64,000 bases of DNA from Phyllobacterium pellucidum (GTDB lineage: Bacteria; Pseudomonadota; Alphaproteobacteria; Rhizobiales; Rhizobiaceae): positions 1,302,001 to 1,366,000 of the forward strand of contig NZ_JABUMX010000001.1 in assembly GCF_013327855.1 (NCBI RefSeq). The letters run 5' to 3'. Below, in pieces: positions 1 through 8,583 of the stretch; position 1 is the first letter of the stretch; the number at the start of each line of letters is the position of its first letter. The position numbers and the translations under genes are program-made. The notes below the pieces were generated by a model. It was not told where the DNA came from and searched no databases. It was given only the letters and a program-made list of their open reading frames with translations.

Positions 1-1
1 T

Positions 2-901
2 CCGGCCGGCCTGTCGCAGACGCTGATGGGCGACCGCACGATCGGTGAAGCCCTCGTCGACAACCGGAAGGTTGCGCTCGTTTCGGCAACCGGTTCCACG
101 CGGATGGGTCGCGAGGTCGGTCCTCGTCTTGCAAAACGTTTTGCCCGCTCGATCCTCGAACTCGGCGGCAACAATGCCGGCATCGTCTGCCCCTCGGCCG
201 ATCTCGATATGGCGCTGCGCGCCATCGCTTTCGGCGCCATGGGCACGGCCGGTCAGCGCTGCACCACCCTGCGCCGCCTTTTCGTTCACGAGAGCGTCTA
301 TGACGCCTTGGTGCCGCGCCTGAAGAAGGCCTATGAGAGCGTCAGCGTCGGCAGCCCGCTCGAGACTTCGGCCCTGGTTGGCCCGCTGATCGATAAGGGC
401 GCCTATGACAACATGCAGAACGCCCTTGGCGAAGCACGCGACCATGGCGGCAAGGTCACCGGCGGCAACCGCATCGAAAACGGCCATGCCAATGCCTATT
501 ATGTCCGTCCTGCCCTCGTCGAAATGCCCAAGCAGGCAGGCCCGGTTCTCGAAGAAACCTTCGCGCCGATCCTCTATGTCATGAAATATGATGATTTCGA
601 CGCAGCGATCGCCGACCACAATGCGGTTGGCGCCGGCCTCTCCTCCTCGATCTTCACGCTGAACCTGCAGGAGGCAGAGCGCTTCCTCAGCGCCGACGGC
701 TCGGACTGCGGCATCGCCAATGTCAACATCGGCACGTCAGGGGCGGAAATCGGTGGCGCGTTCGGCGGCGAAAAGGAAACCGGCGGCGGCCGCGAATCGG
801 GTTCGGACGCATGGAAGGCCTATATGCGCCGCGCGACCAATACGGTGAACTATTCGACGGCCCTGCCGCTTGCCCAGGGCGTCTCCTTCGACATCGAATA
901 A
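2..901 (+). CDS. amaB: L-piperidine-6-carboxylate / alpha-aminoadipic semialdehyde dehydrogenase (ALDH7 family), 5' partial
   Basis: This is the C-terminal 299 residues of an NAD-dependent aldehyde dehydrogenase. The reading frame is open to the window edge and lacks about 200 N-terminal residues compared with the usual length of roughly 500. The stretch ELGGNNA and the catalytic-cysteine motif GTAGQRCTT are typical of the ALDH7 (antiquitin) family, as are the C-terminal signatures GSDCGIANVNI, SGAEIGGAFGGEK and TGGGRESGSDAWK. ALDH7 enzymes oxidise alpha-aminoadipate semialdehyde (piperideine-6-carboxylate) in lysine catabolism. The family call is firm; the exact substrate is inferred from the family. 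A weak hairpin follows the stop at 924-941. Confidence 0.9.
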   Translation, partial: PAGLSQTLMGDRTIGEALVDNRKVALVSATGSTRMGREVGPRLAKRFARSILELGGNNAGIVCPSADLDMALRAIAFGAMGTAGQRCTTLRRLFVHESVYDALVPRLKKAYESVSVGSPLETSALVGPLIDKGAYDNMQNALGEARDHGGKVTGGNRIENGHANAYYVRPALVEMPKQAGPVLEETFAPILYVMKYDDFDAAIADHNAVGAGLSSSIFTLNLQEAERFLSADGSDCGIANVNIGTSGAEIGGAFGGEKETGGGRESGSDAWKAYMRRATNTVNYSTALPLAQGVSFDIE

Positions 902-923
902 GTCCAGGGCATAACAAGCCGTT

Positions 924-941
924 CCCGGTTTCATGACCGGG
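924..941 (+). terminator. Possible weak terminator hairpin after the aldehyde dehydrogenase
   Basis: A 6 bp inverted repeat (cccggt / accggg) with a 6 nt loop lies 22 bp downstream of the aldehyde dehydrogenase stop. No T-run follows it, so intrinsic termination is only a possibility. Confidence 0.3.
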
Positions 942-971
942 GCCGGCTCCCGCAGGGGAAATTCTGTCGGC

Positions 972-1205
972 TTATTCGACGATGGTGACAGGCGCCTCGA
1001 GCTTGGCGTGCTCGCTGGCGATCTTCGCCTGCCGCGCTGCGACGATTTCCGCATTGCTCGGCTTGAACCGGCCCTGCACGTCGAGAAATGTCGAATAGAA
1101 AAGACCTGCCAGAAGCAGTATCGCCACGCCGTAGTCACATACCTTTACCAGGAACGAGCGCGCGTCTCTGCTGTCATCATCATAGTAGTCTCGAGTTTTT
1201 TTCAT
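972..1205 (-). CDS. Small single-pass membrane protein, unknown function
   Basis: This 77-residue protein has a charged N-terminus (KKTRDYYDDDSRDAR), one hydrophobic segment at about residues 22-40 (VCDYGVAILLLAGLFYSTFL) and a charged helical tail. I do not recognise a family. The gene is convergent with the aldehyde dehydrogenase and ends 71 bp after it. Length, topology and codon pattern are compatible with a real small inner-membrane protein, but no motif assigns a role. Confidence 0.5.
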   Translation of the reverse strand: MKKTRDYYDDDSRDARSFLVKVCDYGVAILLLAGLFYSTFLDVQGRFKPSNAEIVAARQAKIASEHAKLEAPVTIVE

Positions 1206-1470
1206 GGCCCCAGTGCCTTATTGTTATACCCGCGCCTATATTTTACGCCTCGCCATGACATCGGACAATTAATCAGTTAGGGGGGCATCAGCGGTGGCCG
1301 GAGTATCCCATCGACTACTATTTGGATTGGGACAGGAGTTAGGGCCTAATACTGCGTGACCTCAAGCCGGCCCCCATGTGGCAACGAAGACAAAGCAAAA
1401 TTCGTCATTGAAGCCTTGGCCCGCATCGGCTAGAAACGCTTCGCGCATGTAAGGCTGACGCCTTGTATCA
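1206..1470. other. Intergenic stretch with no recognisable gene
   Basis: These 265 bp separate the small membrane protein from tRNA-Arg. They must contain the promoters of both, but I see no convincing -35/-10 pair, repeat or ORF. Confidence 0.5.
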
Positions 1471-1547
1471 GCACCCGTAGCTCAGCTGGATAGAGTGCTG
1501 CCCTCCGAAGGCAGAGGTCACAGGTTCGAATCCTGTCGGGTGCGCCA
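1471..1547 (+). tRNA. tRNA-Arg (anticodon CCG)
   Basis: This 77 nt cloverleaf has a 7 bp acceptor stem (gcacccg / cgggtgc), a D-arm with agctcag, anticodon stem ctgcc/ggcag around loop ctccgaa (anticodon CCG, reads CGG), T-loop ttcgaat, and an encoded CCA at 1545-1547. It is intact. Confidence 0.97.
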
Positions 1548-1563
1548 TTCTTCGATCCCCACC

Positions 1564-1815
1564 TCACCGTCTCCAGAAGCGCTTGGCGATCTCTTCCTCG
1601 ACCTGCCAACTCGTCAGGCCGATATCGTCAATCAAATGCGGATTGTCCTTGGCCATTTGCGCAAGTGCCCAGCGAAAGCGGGCCCGCTCGCTCCATGCGG
1701 CCATTGTGCTGCGCAACGCCGCGAGGCTGTAGTCTCGGCGCGGTTCAGGCGCCAGGCGCGCGAGCTTCCGTACCAACTGATGCGGGACCGGGGTAATGGT
1801 GCGAATATCGTCCAT
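1564..1815 (-). CDS. DUF1127 family small protein
   Basis: This is an 83-residue protein. Its C-terminal half carries the DUF1127 pattern: an aromatic/basic helix (AAWSERARFRWAL), then LIDDIGLTSWQVEEE and a terminal KRFWRR. DUF1127 proteins are short, Arg-rich proteins common in alphaproteobacteria; some act in RNA or phosphate/carbon regulation, but most are unstudied. The start is supported by a strong AGGAGG Shine-Dalgarno 6 nt upstream. One copy of a repeated element (1908-1927) lies about 90 bp upstream, shared with the regulator gene at 2138. Confidence 0.8.
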   Translation of the reverse strand: MDDIRTITPVPHQLVRKLARLAPEPRRDYSLAALRSTMAAWSERARFRWALAQMAKDNPHLIDDIGLTSWQVEEEIAKRFWRR

Positions 1816-1907
1816 GACAACCTCCTGATGGCTTCAGGACCTGAAGGCCCTAAAGAAGGGTGAATTGTGCAGGATGCGGTCGGCGTCGTAATTAAGCCCT
1901 GCCAAAT

Positions 1908-1927
1908 AGTTCTCAAAACTTCCAAAC
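1908..1927. repeat. Copy A of a 20-21 bp repeated element between divergent genes
   Basis: The element agttctcaaaac followed directly by ttccaaac recurs at 2101-2121 with one base inserted between the two blocks. Flanking bases are also similar (tgcc-aaa before, cgg..ct after). It sits upstream of the minus-strand DUF1127 gene and may be a regulator binding site. Confidence 0.5.
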
Positions 1928-1968
1928 GGAGCTGTACGGGGCGTGTTTGGCGATCGTCCGCCTATTGC

Positions 1969-2070
1969 TCAACGTTGTCGGCATGCAACCTCGTCCGCGA
2001 AGACGCGCATATCCTCGGGCGCCTCGAATAGCTTGAAGGTGCAGGGGGCAACGCTCGCAAACCCGGTCAA
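1969..2070 (-). other. Possible 33-residue coding remnant or small ORF
   Basis: Between the two repeat copies a minus-strand frame from a TTG at 2070 to TGA at 1969 encodes a short acidic peptide containing TFKLFEAPEDMRVFADEV. Its codons look like host coding sequence, but there is no Shine-Dalgarno site, no ATG and no recognised family. It could be a gene fragment or chance. Confidence 0.2.
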
Positions 2071-2100
2071 CGATGCGGTTTCTTAAAGGCGTGCCCAAAG

Positions 2101-2121
2101 AGTTCTCAAAACGTTCCAAAC
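2101..2121. repeat. Copy B of the repeated element, directly upstream of the TPR regulator
   Basis: The blocks agttctcaaaac and ttccaaac, separated by one g, match copy A at 1908-1927. The copy ends 16 bp before the ATG at 2138, where a ribosome site would normally lie. This placement suggests autoregulation of the 2138 gene, an inference from position only. Confidence 0.5.
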
Positions 2122-2137
2122 CGGCTATATCCGCCAT

Positions 2138-3646
2138 ATGCAAGGATCGCGCTTTGCCTTTGGTCCGTTCGTGCTTGATCCGGGTGCGGGAACGCTCCTT
2201 CGGAACAATGAGCCTGTTGCCGTAGGCTACCGCGGGATAAAGCTGCTTGCGGCGCTCGCCGACCGGCCGGGCGAAATCCTCGGCAAGGCCGAACTGATGG
2301 ACGCGGCATGGCCAGGCACGGCCGTCGAGGAAGGCAACCTCACAGTCCAGATCGCGCAGCTGCGGAAACTGCTTGGCCCAGCAACCGATGGCGGCGAATG
2401 GATCTCCACGGTGCCGCGCGTCGGCTACCGCTTCACCGGCGCCATCGAAAGGCGCGATGGCCCGGCACGAAAACCCCTGGCACTCCCCGATAAACCTTCG
2501 ATAGCCGTGCTGCCCTTCGTCAATCTCAGCAACGATCCCGCGCAGGAATCCTTCGCCGACGGGCTGGCCGAAGACCTGACCACGGACCTCTCGAGAATCG
2601 CGGGCCTTTTCGTTATCGCACGCAACTCGGCCTTCGCCTACAAGGGAAAGGCGACGAATGTGCGCGAGATCGCGCAGGAGCTTGGCGTGCGCTATCTCCT
2701 TGAGGGGAGTGCACGCCATGCCGGGGGGCGCGTGCGCATCAACGCCCAGCTGGTTGATGCCGTCAATGGCGATCACCTTTGGGCGGAACGCTTCGATCGC
2801 GGCCTCGAGGACATCTTTGCCGTCCAGGACGAGGTCACCGCCAAGATCGTCGAGGCCTTGCTCGGGCGGCTGCGCGCACCGCCGCCACGCAATCGGCCCA
2901 AGAGTCTCGAGGCGTACGATCTGTGCGTGCGCGCGCGCAAGCTGATCGACGATTCGCCGCAGACGGCGCGGGAAGCGCATCTTATGCTCACGCGCGCGGT
3001 TTCGCTCGATCCGGAATATGCGGAAGCCTATCGCTGGCTTGCCATGAACCACTGGATGGGATGGGTGCATTGGGGCGATCCCATTGAACCGACGCGCCGC
3101 CTCGCCCTGGATCTGGCGCGCAAGGCCGTCGCGATCGACCCCAATGACGCCGGCTGCCGCTGGGTCCTCGCCAACCTGCTAGCCTACGAGCGCTGCTTTG
3201 CCGAGGCCGATGCGGAATTCGCCAGGGCGATCGAGCTCGACCCGAACGAGGCGGACACCTGGGCGACATTGTCAGACATCGCGGTTCTGGCCGGGCGGGT
3301 CGAGGAGGGCCTTGAGCATATCCGCAAGGCGTTCCGCCTCAACCCGTTCCCGTCGGGCTGGTACTATCTGACGCTCGGCCAGGCGCAATACGCGGCCGGC
3401 GACTACGAAGCGGCCGTCGAGACGCTGCGCCGGGACGAGACGTATCGCACGAGCTCACGGCGGTTCCTCGCCGCAAGCCTTGCGCAACTCGGCCGGTTCG
3501 ACGAAGCGCGATCCGAGGTCCAACTGTTCCTTGTCGCCAATCCGCATTTCACGACAAGCCGCTGGGCCGCGACAGAGCCGTTTCGCGACGACGCTACACG
3601 TGCGCATTTCGTCGATGGCTATCTTAAAGCCGGTCTTCCGGAGTAA
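2138..3646 (+). CDS. Winged-helix transcriptional regulator with TolB-like domain and TPRs
   Basis: This 502-residue protein begins with an OmpR/PhoB-type winged helix at about residues 1-100 (FGPFVLDPGAGTLLRNNEPV, then LGPATDGGEWISTVPRVGYRF). The next domain (about 118-250) has the IAVLPFVNLSNDP start and the LLEGSARHAGGRVRINAQL pattern found in CadC-like and adenylate-cyclase-linked regulators. The rest (about 270-500) is TPR repeats rich in EAYRWLA / DPNEADTWATL-type helices. There is no transmembrane segment, so it is probably cytosolic and senses a ligand or protein through the TPRs. There is no receiver domain. The target is unknown; the repeat pair upstream and the divergent DUF1127 gene are the obvious candidates. 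Confidence 0.85.
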   Translation: MQGSRFAFGPFVLDPGAGTLLRNNEPVAVGYRGIKLLAALADRPGEILGKAELMDAAWPGTAVEEGNLTVQIAQLRKLLGPATDGGEWISTVPRVGYRFTGAIERRDGPARKPLALPDKPSIAVLPFVNLSNDPAQESFADGLAEDLTTDLSRIAGLFVIARNSAFAYKGKATNVREIAQELGVRYLLEGSARHAGGRVRINAQLVDAVNGDHLWAERFDRGLEDIFAVQDEVTAKIVEALLGRLRAPPPRNRPKSLEAYDLCVRARKLIDDSPQTAREAHLMLTRAVSLDPEYAEAYRWLAMNHWMGWVHWGDPIEPTRRLALDLARKAVAIDPNDAGCRWVLANLLAYERCFAEADAEFARAIELDPNEADTWATLSDIAVLAGRVEEGLEHIRKAFRLNPFPSGWYYLTLGQAQYAAGDYEAAVETLRRDETYRTSSRRFLAASLAQLGRFDEARSEVQLFLVANPHFTTSRWAATEPFRDDATRAHFVDGYLKAGLPE

Positions 3647-3659
3647 CGGACCGACAGAC

Positions 3660-4052
3660 CTAGTCCTCGGAGCGGCTTGTGGAATTGCGACCGCGCTCGT
3701 ACCGCTTCGCCAGCGGGAACGGCGGCAACCAGGACTCGCGCCGCAGCGTCCAGCTTTCGTAGGTAGGCATCAGTTGGTCGGGGGCATCGAGCGACCCGAG
3801 ATGCACTTCGATCTCGTCTTTGGTGCGTGCGAAGACCGACGAGCCGCAGCGGGGACAGAAAAACCGTCCGGCGTAATCGCGCGTTTCGCCATCGATCGCT
3901 ACTGCGTCCTCAGGGAACACCGCAGCAGCGTAAAACAGGGCGCCATGATGCTTGCGGCAGTCGAGGCAATGACAAACGCCGACCCGGTATGGCAACCCCG
4001 ATGCCACAATTCGGACGCTGCCGCACAGGCAACCGCCGGTGAATCGTTGCAT
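3660..4052 (-). CDS. GFA/CENP-V family zinc-binding protein
   Basis: This 130-residue protein has the cysteine pattern of the glutathione-dependent formaldehyde-activating (GFA) fold: GGCLCGSVR, then CHCLDCRKHHGA, then FFCPRCGSSVF. These cysteines bind two zinc ions in the family. Members were linked to S-hydroxymethylglutathione formation, but most are of unknown substrate. The start has an AAAGGAGG site at proper spacing; a second upstream ATG is out of frame. It is convergent with the TPR regulator, 13 bp apart, with no visible partner gene. Confidence 0.85.
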   Translation of the reverse strand: MQRFTGGCLCGSVRIVASGLPYRVGVCHCLDCRKHHGALFYAAAVFPEDAVAIDGETRDYAGRFFCPRCGSSVFARTKDEIEVHLGSLDAPDQLMPTYESWTLRRESWLPPFPLAKRYERGRNSTSRSED

Positions 4053-4216
4053 GCCATGCCTCCTTTGAAATCAACCCGCCAGAATGGTTACAACGAACCC
4101 TGTCGAGCGTCCATGCACGATCCACCGCTCCTCGCGGCTAGCGCCCATTTTTTGCTGTTCCGCAATGACGAGAAATGTTTAAATATTCAATGGGATAGGA
4201 GAAGGGAAAGTGGCCG

Positions 4217-4726
4217 ATGATGTTTGACCGGATTACGCGCATTGCGTTCGGTGTCGCAAGCGCATTCCTTATGCTGCTTGCGTTCGGGCTGATCGCCTAT
4301 GCGGCCTATGAAGTCGTGCGCTCCCTCCTGATCGACAGAACCGACATTGGAGCAACGCTGCTCGAAGCCGTTGGCTATACAGTCATTGCCATTGCGGTGT
4401 TCGATGTCGGAAAATATCTCCTCGAGGAAGAAGCGATCCGTGGCCGGGAGATGCGGCAGGCCGCTGAAGCGCGGCGCAGCCTGACGAAGTTCATTTCCAC
4501 GATCGCCATCGCCGTGTTCCTTGAGGGTCTCGTCGCCGTCTTCGAGGCCGGCAAGGAGGATCTGCGGATGATGATCTATCCGACGCTTCTGCTTTTCACC
4601 GGCGTCGCGCTTATCATCGGCCTTGGCATCTACCAGCGCTTGAGCGCCATGGTCGAGAACGAAATCAGCGATCCGGAGAGTTCAAAGAAGACACCGAAGG
4701 CAAGGACGGCGCGCGGAACGGCCTGA
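4217..4726 (+). CDS. Multi-pass membrane protein of unknown function
   Basis: This 169-residue protein has about four hydrophobic segments: roughly residues 8-32, 46-62, 90-107 and 119-138. A charged cytosolic helix (LEEEAIRGREMRQAAEARRSL) lies between segments 2 and 3, and the tail is basic. I recognise no family. An AGGAGAAGGG ribosome site about 10 nt upstream supports the start; ATG codons at 4217 and 4220 are both possible. It stands alone between the GFA gene and the polysaccharide region. Confidence 0.7.
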   Translation: MMFDRITRIAFGVASAFLMLLAFGLIAYAAYEVVRSLLIDRTDIGATLLEAVGYTVIAIAVFDVGKYLLEEEAIRGREMRQAAEARRSLTKFISTIAIAVFLEGLVAVFEAGKEDLRMMIYPTLLLFTGVALIIGLGIYQRLSAMVENEISDPESSKKTPKARTARGTA

Positions 4727-4905
4727 CCGGCTCGCCCTTCAGGCATCACATATCGGAAGTCTTCACCCATTCGGCTGAGATTGCGGTCGGATCACCTAGC
4801 CTTCCGGCGCAGAAGGCGGTCTTTCGGTTTCCGTTACCCCTTATGGACAAATTGATTCCAGCGCCCGGCTGCGGTTGATTCAACGCTGCAACCGAGATTG
4901 GAAAT

Positions 4906-6165
4906 ATGGACTGGTCGGCGCTCTGGATTCTCACTCTTCTTTGTTTTGGAATGCTGGTTTACGGCCTGCTGGTGCCAGGGCGGTTCTATCATTTTCCATT
5001 TTTCGCAGCTGGCATCTTCCTCAGCTTCATCCTTCCGCAATTGCCCGGGCTTGCCAATAGCCGCTTCATTTCGGACGAGGCACTGACAAAAACCCTCCTG
5101 TTCTCGACGCTCTGCCTTGCCATGTGCGGCATAGGCTGGCGCTATGGCATGCGCGCCAGGCCGATGAAGGACCACGTTTACAGCGAAGACCATCTTTTGA
5201 AGGCTGCCGCAGTCCTCTCGGTGATCGGCGCCTATTTCTTCTATAAGTTCGGTCACCTTCCTGACGACCTTCGGCTGAAGGGCCAGCTTACGGGTCTTCC
5301 CGTCGCCTACCTGTTCTTTGCGCGGCTTCTCACCTACGGCCTCGCAATAGCGCTGGTCTGCTACGCGCGGCGCAGTTCGCCGCTCGCGCTTGGCATCATA
5401 CTCTTCGACACGATCTTTTACCTAGACCGCATCGTCATTGCGGGGCGACGCGGCGAAACGGCTGAATTCTGCCTGATGATCGCGTTGGCCTTCTGGTTCC
5501 AGAGGCGTTGGGTAGTGCCGCGTATCGCTGTCGTCGCCGGCCTGTTCTTCGCTATCGTCGGTATGCTCGGCGCCGCCGAATACCGGCAGGCGACCTATTA
5601 CGGGGCAACGCGCGACTGGAGCGCGGTGGCAGATATCAATCTTGCGGAAAACTGGAACCGTCTCCTCAAGGAGGGCGGACCGGAAATGACCAACGCCTTG
5701 ATAGCCATCAACTACATCGATGAGACGCATGAATTCGACTACGGCATCGAACACTGGAACAGCATGGTCTTCACCTTCGTTCCGGCACAGATCTTTGGGC
5801 CCGAGTTCAAGAAATCGCTGATGATCCCGCAGGACTCCATGTTCGGGCGCTATACGCCGGGCGTCGGCGAAACGCCCACGGGCATGGCGGACGCCTTTGC
5901 ATCATTCTGGTGGTTCGGATGCCTGAAATTCTTCCTGGTCGCCTATCTCATGGCGCGGCTCTATATGTCGGCGATGAAAGGCAACACTACCGCCCAGACA
6001 ATCTACATGCTCTCGGCAGTGCAATCGATTCTCGTCATCACGCACTTCACCAACGAGATCGTCATCGCATGGGTCCATATGGCTATTTTCCTCGGGCCGG
6101 CGCTCTACTATGCGCGCATTCCCAATGCGCCGTTCTCCAAGTTCGCGGTGAACCCCGGCGGGTAG
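4906..6165 (+). CDS. O-antigen/exopolysaccharide polymerase (Wzy-like)
   Basis: This 419-residue integral membrane protein has about ten to eleven hydrophobic segments and a large loop (about residues 220-320) rich in Arg, Tyr and acidic residues. It contains the IAGRRGETAE segment and the NSMVFTFVPAQIFGPEFK loop, as in oligosaccharide-repeat-unit polymerases. Wzy enzymes join lipid-linked repeats in the periplasm, are poorly conserved in sequence and are recognised by topology, so the call rests on topology plus location at the edge of the polysaccharide region. It is convergent with the phosphohexomutase gene (8 bp gap). The flippase partner is likely the gene at 16606. Confidence 0.7.
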   Translation: MDWSALWILTLLCFGMLVYGLLVPGRFYHFPFFAAGIFLSFILPQLPGLANSRFISDEALTKTLLFSTLCLAMCGIGWRYGMRARPMKDHVYSEDHLLKAAAVLSVIGAYFFYKFGHLPDDLRLKGQLTGLPVAYLFFARLLTYGLAIALVCYARRSSPLALGIILFDTIFYLDRIVIAGRRGETAEFCLMIALAFWFQRRWVVPRIAVVAGLFFAIVGMLGAAEYRQATYYGATRDWSAVADINLAENWNRLLKEGGPEMTNALIAINYIDETHEFDYGIEHWNSMVFTFVPAQIFGPEFKKSLMIPQDSMFGRYTPGVGETPTGMADAFASFWWFGCLKFFLVAYLMARLYMSAMKGNTTAQTIYMLSAVQSILVITHFTNEIVIAWVHMAIFLGPALYYARIPNAPFSKFAVNPGG

Positions 6166-6172
6166 TCTTACC

Positions 6173-7585
6173 CTATAGGGCAGTGGCCGCGATCCTCAGT
6201 CCCCAGGCTAGAAGTTCCTCCGCGCGCACGTCGGAGGACGCTTCGGCATAACAGCGCAATTCCGGCGCATTGCCTGACGCGCGAAAATGGATGACCTCAC
6301 CGCTCGCGAGGACGACGCGAACGCCATCGATCGAATCGTTTTCCCAAATGGTCCCGACTTCGGCAAAGAACCGCTCGCGGGCCTCGCCATCGAGGAGACT
6401 CTGGAGGAACGGACCGCTGGCGGTTGCGGGCACGTGTTCAAGCCGGCCGCTGCGCGTGAAACGCGAAGGCAGGCGCCCGAGAAGCTGCGATATCGTCGAT
6501 CCGGTTCGTGCCGCCATGCCGAGAACGCTCATGACCGGGAGCACCGCATCGCGGGTCGGGAGGGCATCGAGCCTGTAGCCATCGAGGTCTGCCGGAGAGC
6601 CGAGGAGCACACCGCCATTCGCCTCAAAGCCCACGACGCTATGGTAACCGTCCTTGAGCGCCCGCTGCATGCCCTCAATGACGTAGGGCGAGCCGACCTT
6701 CGTCCGGTAGACCCGCTTGAACAAGCCACAAAGCTCGATCGCCGTGTTCGACGTAACAGGCGTAACGACCGCATCCGCGCCGAGGAAATGCGCGGTCAGC
6801 AATCCAACACTGTCGCCACGCAAAAAATTGCCGTGCTCGTCGGCAATAAGCGGGCGGTCGGCGTCGCCATCCGTCGATACCAGAGCATCGAGCGAATTTT
6901 CGTTCGTTGCTGCGGCAGCAAGGTCCACATCCTCAGGACGCAGCGCCTCCGTATCCACGGGAATGAAAACGTCAGAGCGTCCTATCGCAACGACCGTGGC
7001 GCCTGCATGCGCGAGAAGATCGACGAGTACGTCGCGCGCAACCGAACTATGCTGGTAGACGCCTATGCGCTTGCCCGCCAGGGTTCCTTTTCTGAGGATG
7101 GCACGGCCGCGAGCCATATAGTTCTGCAGCGCTTCCGGTGAAATCGCGGGAAGGCCCGCCGGACCCGGGGCGGCGGTCCGGTCGACATCGAGGACCGCGA
7201 GGATACCCGCTTCGTCGGCCTTGTCGATTTCGCCGTCCGGGCGATAGAATTTCAAACCATTGCGGTCGTCGGGTATGTGGCTACCCGTCACCATGATGGC
7301 GGGGACTCCAACCCTCATCGCGCGAAGCGCCAGCGCGGGGGTTGGCAGCGGTCCGCAGTTTTCGGCTTTCATGCCAGTATCCGTTATGGCCGCCATGCAG
7401 GCGCCGGCGATACGCCGGCTGCTTGAGCGCAGATCATATCCGACAAGAACGGTGGCATCGGCGGACGTGCCGAATGTGCCCTGCATGTGTTGCAGGAAGG
7501 CGCGCGTATAGGCCATGCAAACTGAATCGGTCAGATCCGTTACCAGTCCGCGCAGACCGCTCGTTCCAAATTTGAGACTGCTCAT
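6173..7585 (-). CDS. Phosphomannomutase / phosphoglucomutase
   Basis: This 470-residue protein belongs to the alpha-D-phosphohexomutase superfamily. It has the N-terminal FGTSGLRG motif, the phosphoserine loop VTGSHIPDDRNG (Ser is phosphorylated), the metal loop STDGDADRPL, the sugar-binding loop GFEANGGVLLG and the C-terminal phosphate-binding RASGNAPELR. It interconverts hexose 6- and 1-phosphates. Here that would supply mannose-1-P for GDP-mannose (used by gmd at 36719) or glucose-1-P for rfbA. It follows rfbD with a 92 bp gap and is probably the last gene of the rfb operon. No mannose-1-P guanylyltransferase gene is seen in the window. Confidence 0.88.
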   Translation of the reverse strand: MSSLKFGTSGLRGLVTDLTDSVCMAYTRAFLQHMQGTFGTSADATVLVGYDLRSSSRRIAGACMAAITDTGMKAENCGPLPTPALALRAMRVGVPAIMVTGSHIPDDRNGLKFYRPDGEIDKADEAGILAVLDVDRTAAPGPAGLPAISPEALQNYMARGRAILRKGTLAGKRIGVYQHSSVARDVLVDLLAHAGATVVAIGRSDVFIPVDTEALRPEDVDLAAAATNENSLDALVSTDGDADRPLIADEHGNFLRGDSVGLLTAHFLGADAVVTPVTSNTAIELCGLFKRVYRTKVGSPYVIEGMQRALKDGYHSVVGFEANGGVLLGSPADLDGYRLDALPTRDAVLPVMSVLGMAARTGSTISQLLGRLPSRFTRSGRLEHVPATASGPFLQSLLDGEARERFFAEVGTIWENDSIDGVRVVLASGEVIHFRASGNAPELRCYAEASSDVRAEELLAWGLRIAATAL

Positions 7586-7677
7586 CGTTTTTCACGTTGG
7601 GGAAGAGGGCGACTATGGAAACGCTACTATATGCAGCATTTTCTCCCTTGGACACCCAGACGTGCGTCTGCGACAGC

Positions 7678-8583
7678 CTAAGAAGCGTCCCGGCCCTTTG
7701 CTTCCGCCAGGAGACGCGACACGGTGGCCTCAGTTGAAACCTGCCAGTCCGGCGCGCGCCAACCGAAAACCTTGAAAAACTTGTCCGTAGAAAGCCGCGA
7801 ATTGAAGGGGCGCTTGGCCTTGGTCGGATAATCGGCACTGGCAATGTCGGCGACCTCAGCAAAAGGTCCGCCATTGTTGCGGCTCGATGCAAAGATTGCC
7901 CGGGCAAAGCCGCTCCAATTGATATTGCCGGTCCCCGCGAGATGATAGATGCCATAGCCCGTAAACGACGGTTCAACGTCGATGCGCCTGGCCGTCTCAA
8001 TGATCGCGTCGGCGATATCGATTGCCGAGGTGGGGTTGCCCCATTGATCGCTGACGACCGAGACCTGGTCGCGCGTTTCGGCAAGGCGCAGCATTGTCTT
8101 CACGAAGTTCTTGCCGAACGGGCTGTAGACCCAGGCCGTGCGCAGGATGATGTGCCGCGGATTGGCGGCGATTACCGCAGCCTCGCCTTCAAGCTTGGTC
8201 CTGCCATAGACGCCCTGCGGACCCAACGCATCCGTCTCGGTGTAGGGCACTTCACCGTCGCCCGCAAAAACATAGTCGGTTGAAAGATGGATGACTGGAA
8301 CGCCGAGGTCGGCAGCGGCCCGCGCCACAGCGCCGGCGCCAAGGGCATTGATTGCGTGGGCGAGCTCAGGCTCGTCTTCGGCCTGATCGACCGCCGTGTA
8401 GGCTGCAGCCGAAACAACAATATCCGGCTTGGCTTCGGCAATGGCGTTGGCCACGGTTGACGGCACGGCAAGGTCGAGATCAGGGCGCCCAAGGGCAATG
8501 ATTTCGATATCGCCATGGCGCGCAGCACGCTCGACGAGGCTGCGTACGACCTGCCCCTCGGTGCCGGTGACAACGATCCTCAT
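7678..8583 (-). CDS. rfbD: dTDP-4-dehydrorhamnose reductase
   Basis: This 301-residue extended short-chain dehydrogenase starts [16 protein letters not shown] (nucleotide-binding loop). It has the family motifs [21 protein letters not shown] and [11 protein letters not shown] (catalytic Tyr-x3-Lys), followed by [13 protein letters not shown]. It reduces dTDP-4-keto-L-rhamnose to dTDP-L-rhamnose with NAD(P)H, the last step of the pathway. Its start overlaps the rfbB stop by 4 bp, implying translational coupling. Confidence 0.95.
   Translation of the reverse strand: MRIVVTGTEGQVVRSLVERAARHGDIEIIALGRPDLDLAVPSTVANAIAEAKPDIVVSAAAYTAVDQAEDEPELAHAINALGAGAVARAAADLGVPVIHLSTDYVFAGDGEVPYTETDALGPQGVYGRTKLEGEAAVIAANPRHIILRTAWVYSPFGKNFVKTMLRLAETRDQVSVVSDQWGNPTSAIDIADAIIETARRIDVEPSFTGYGIYHLAGTGNINWSGFARAIFASSRNNGGPFAEVADIASADYPTKAKRPFNSRLSTDKFFKVFGWRAPDWQVSTEATVSRLLAEAKGRDAS

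Noticed and set aside
1913-3070. A 385-codon minus-strand open frame
   Set aside because: It is antisense to the winged-helix/TPR regulator, whose domains are clear. No family resemblance was seen.
6287-7141. A 284-codon plus-strand frame
   Set aside because: It is antisense to the phosphohexomutase gene, which carries all catalytic motifs.
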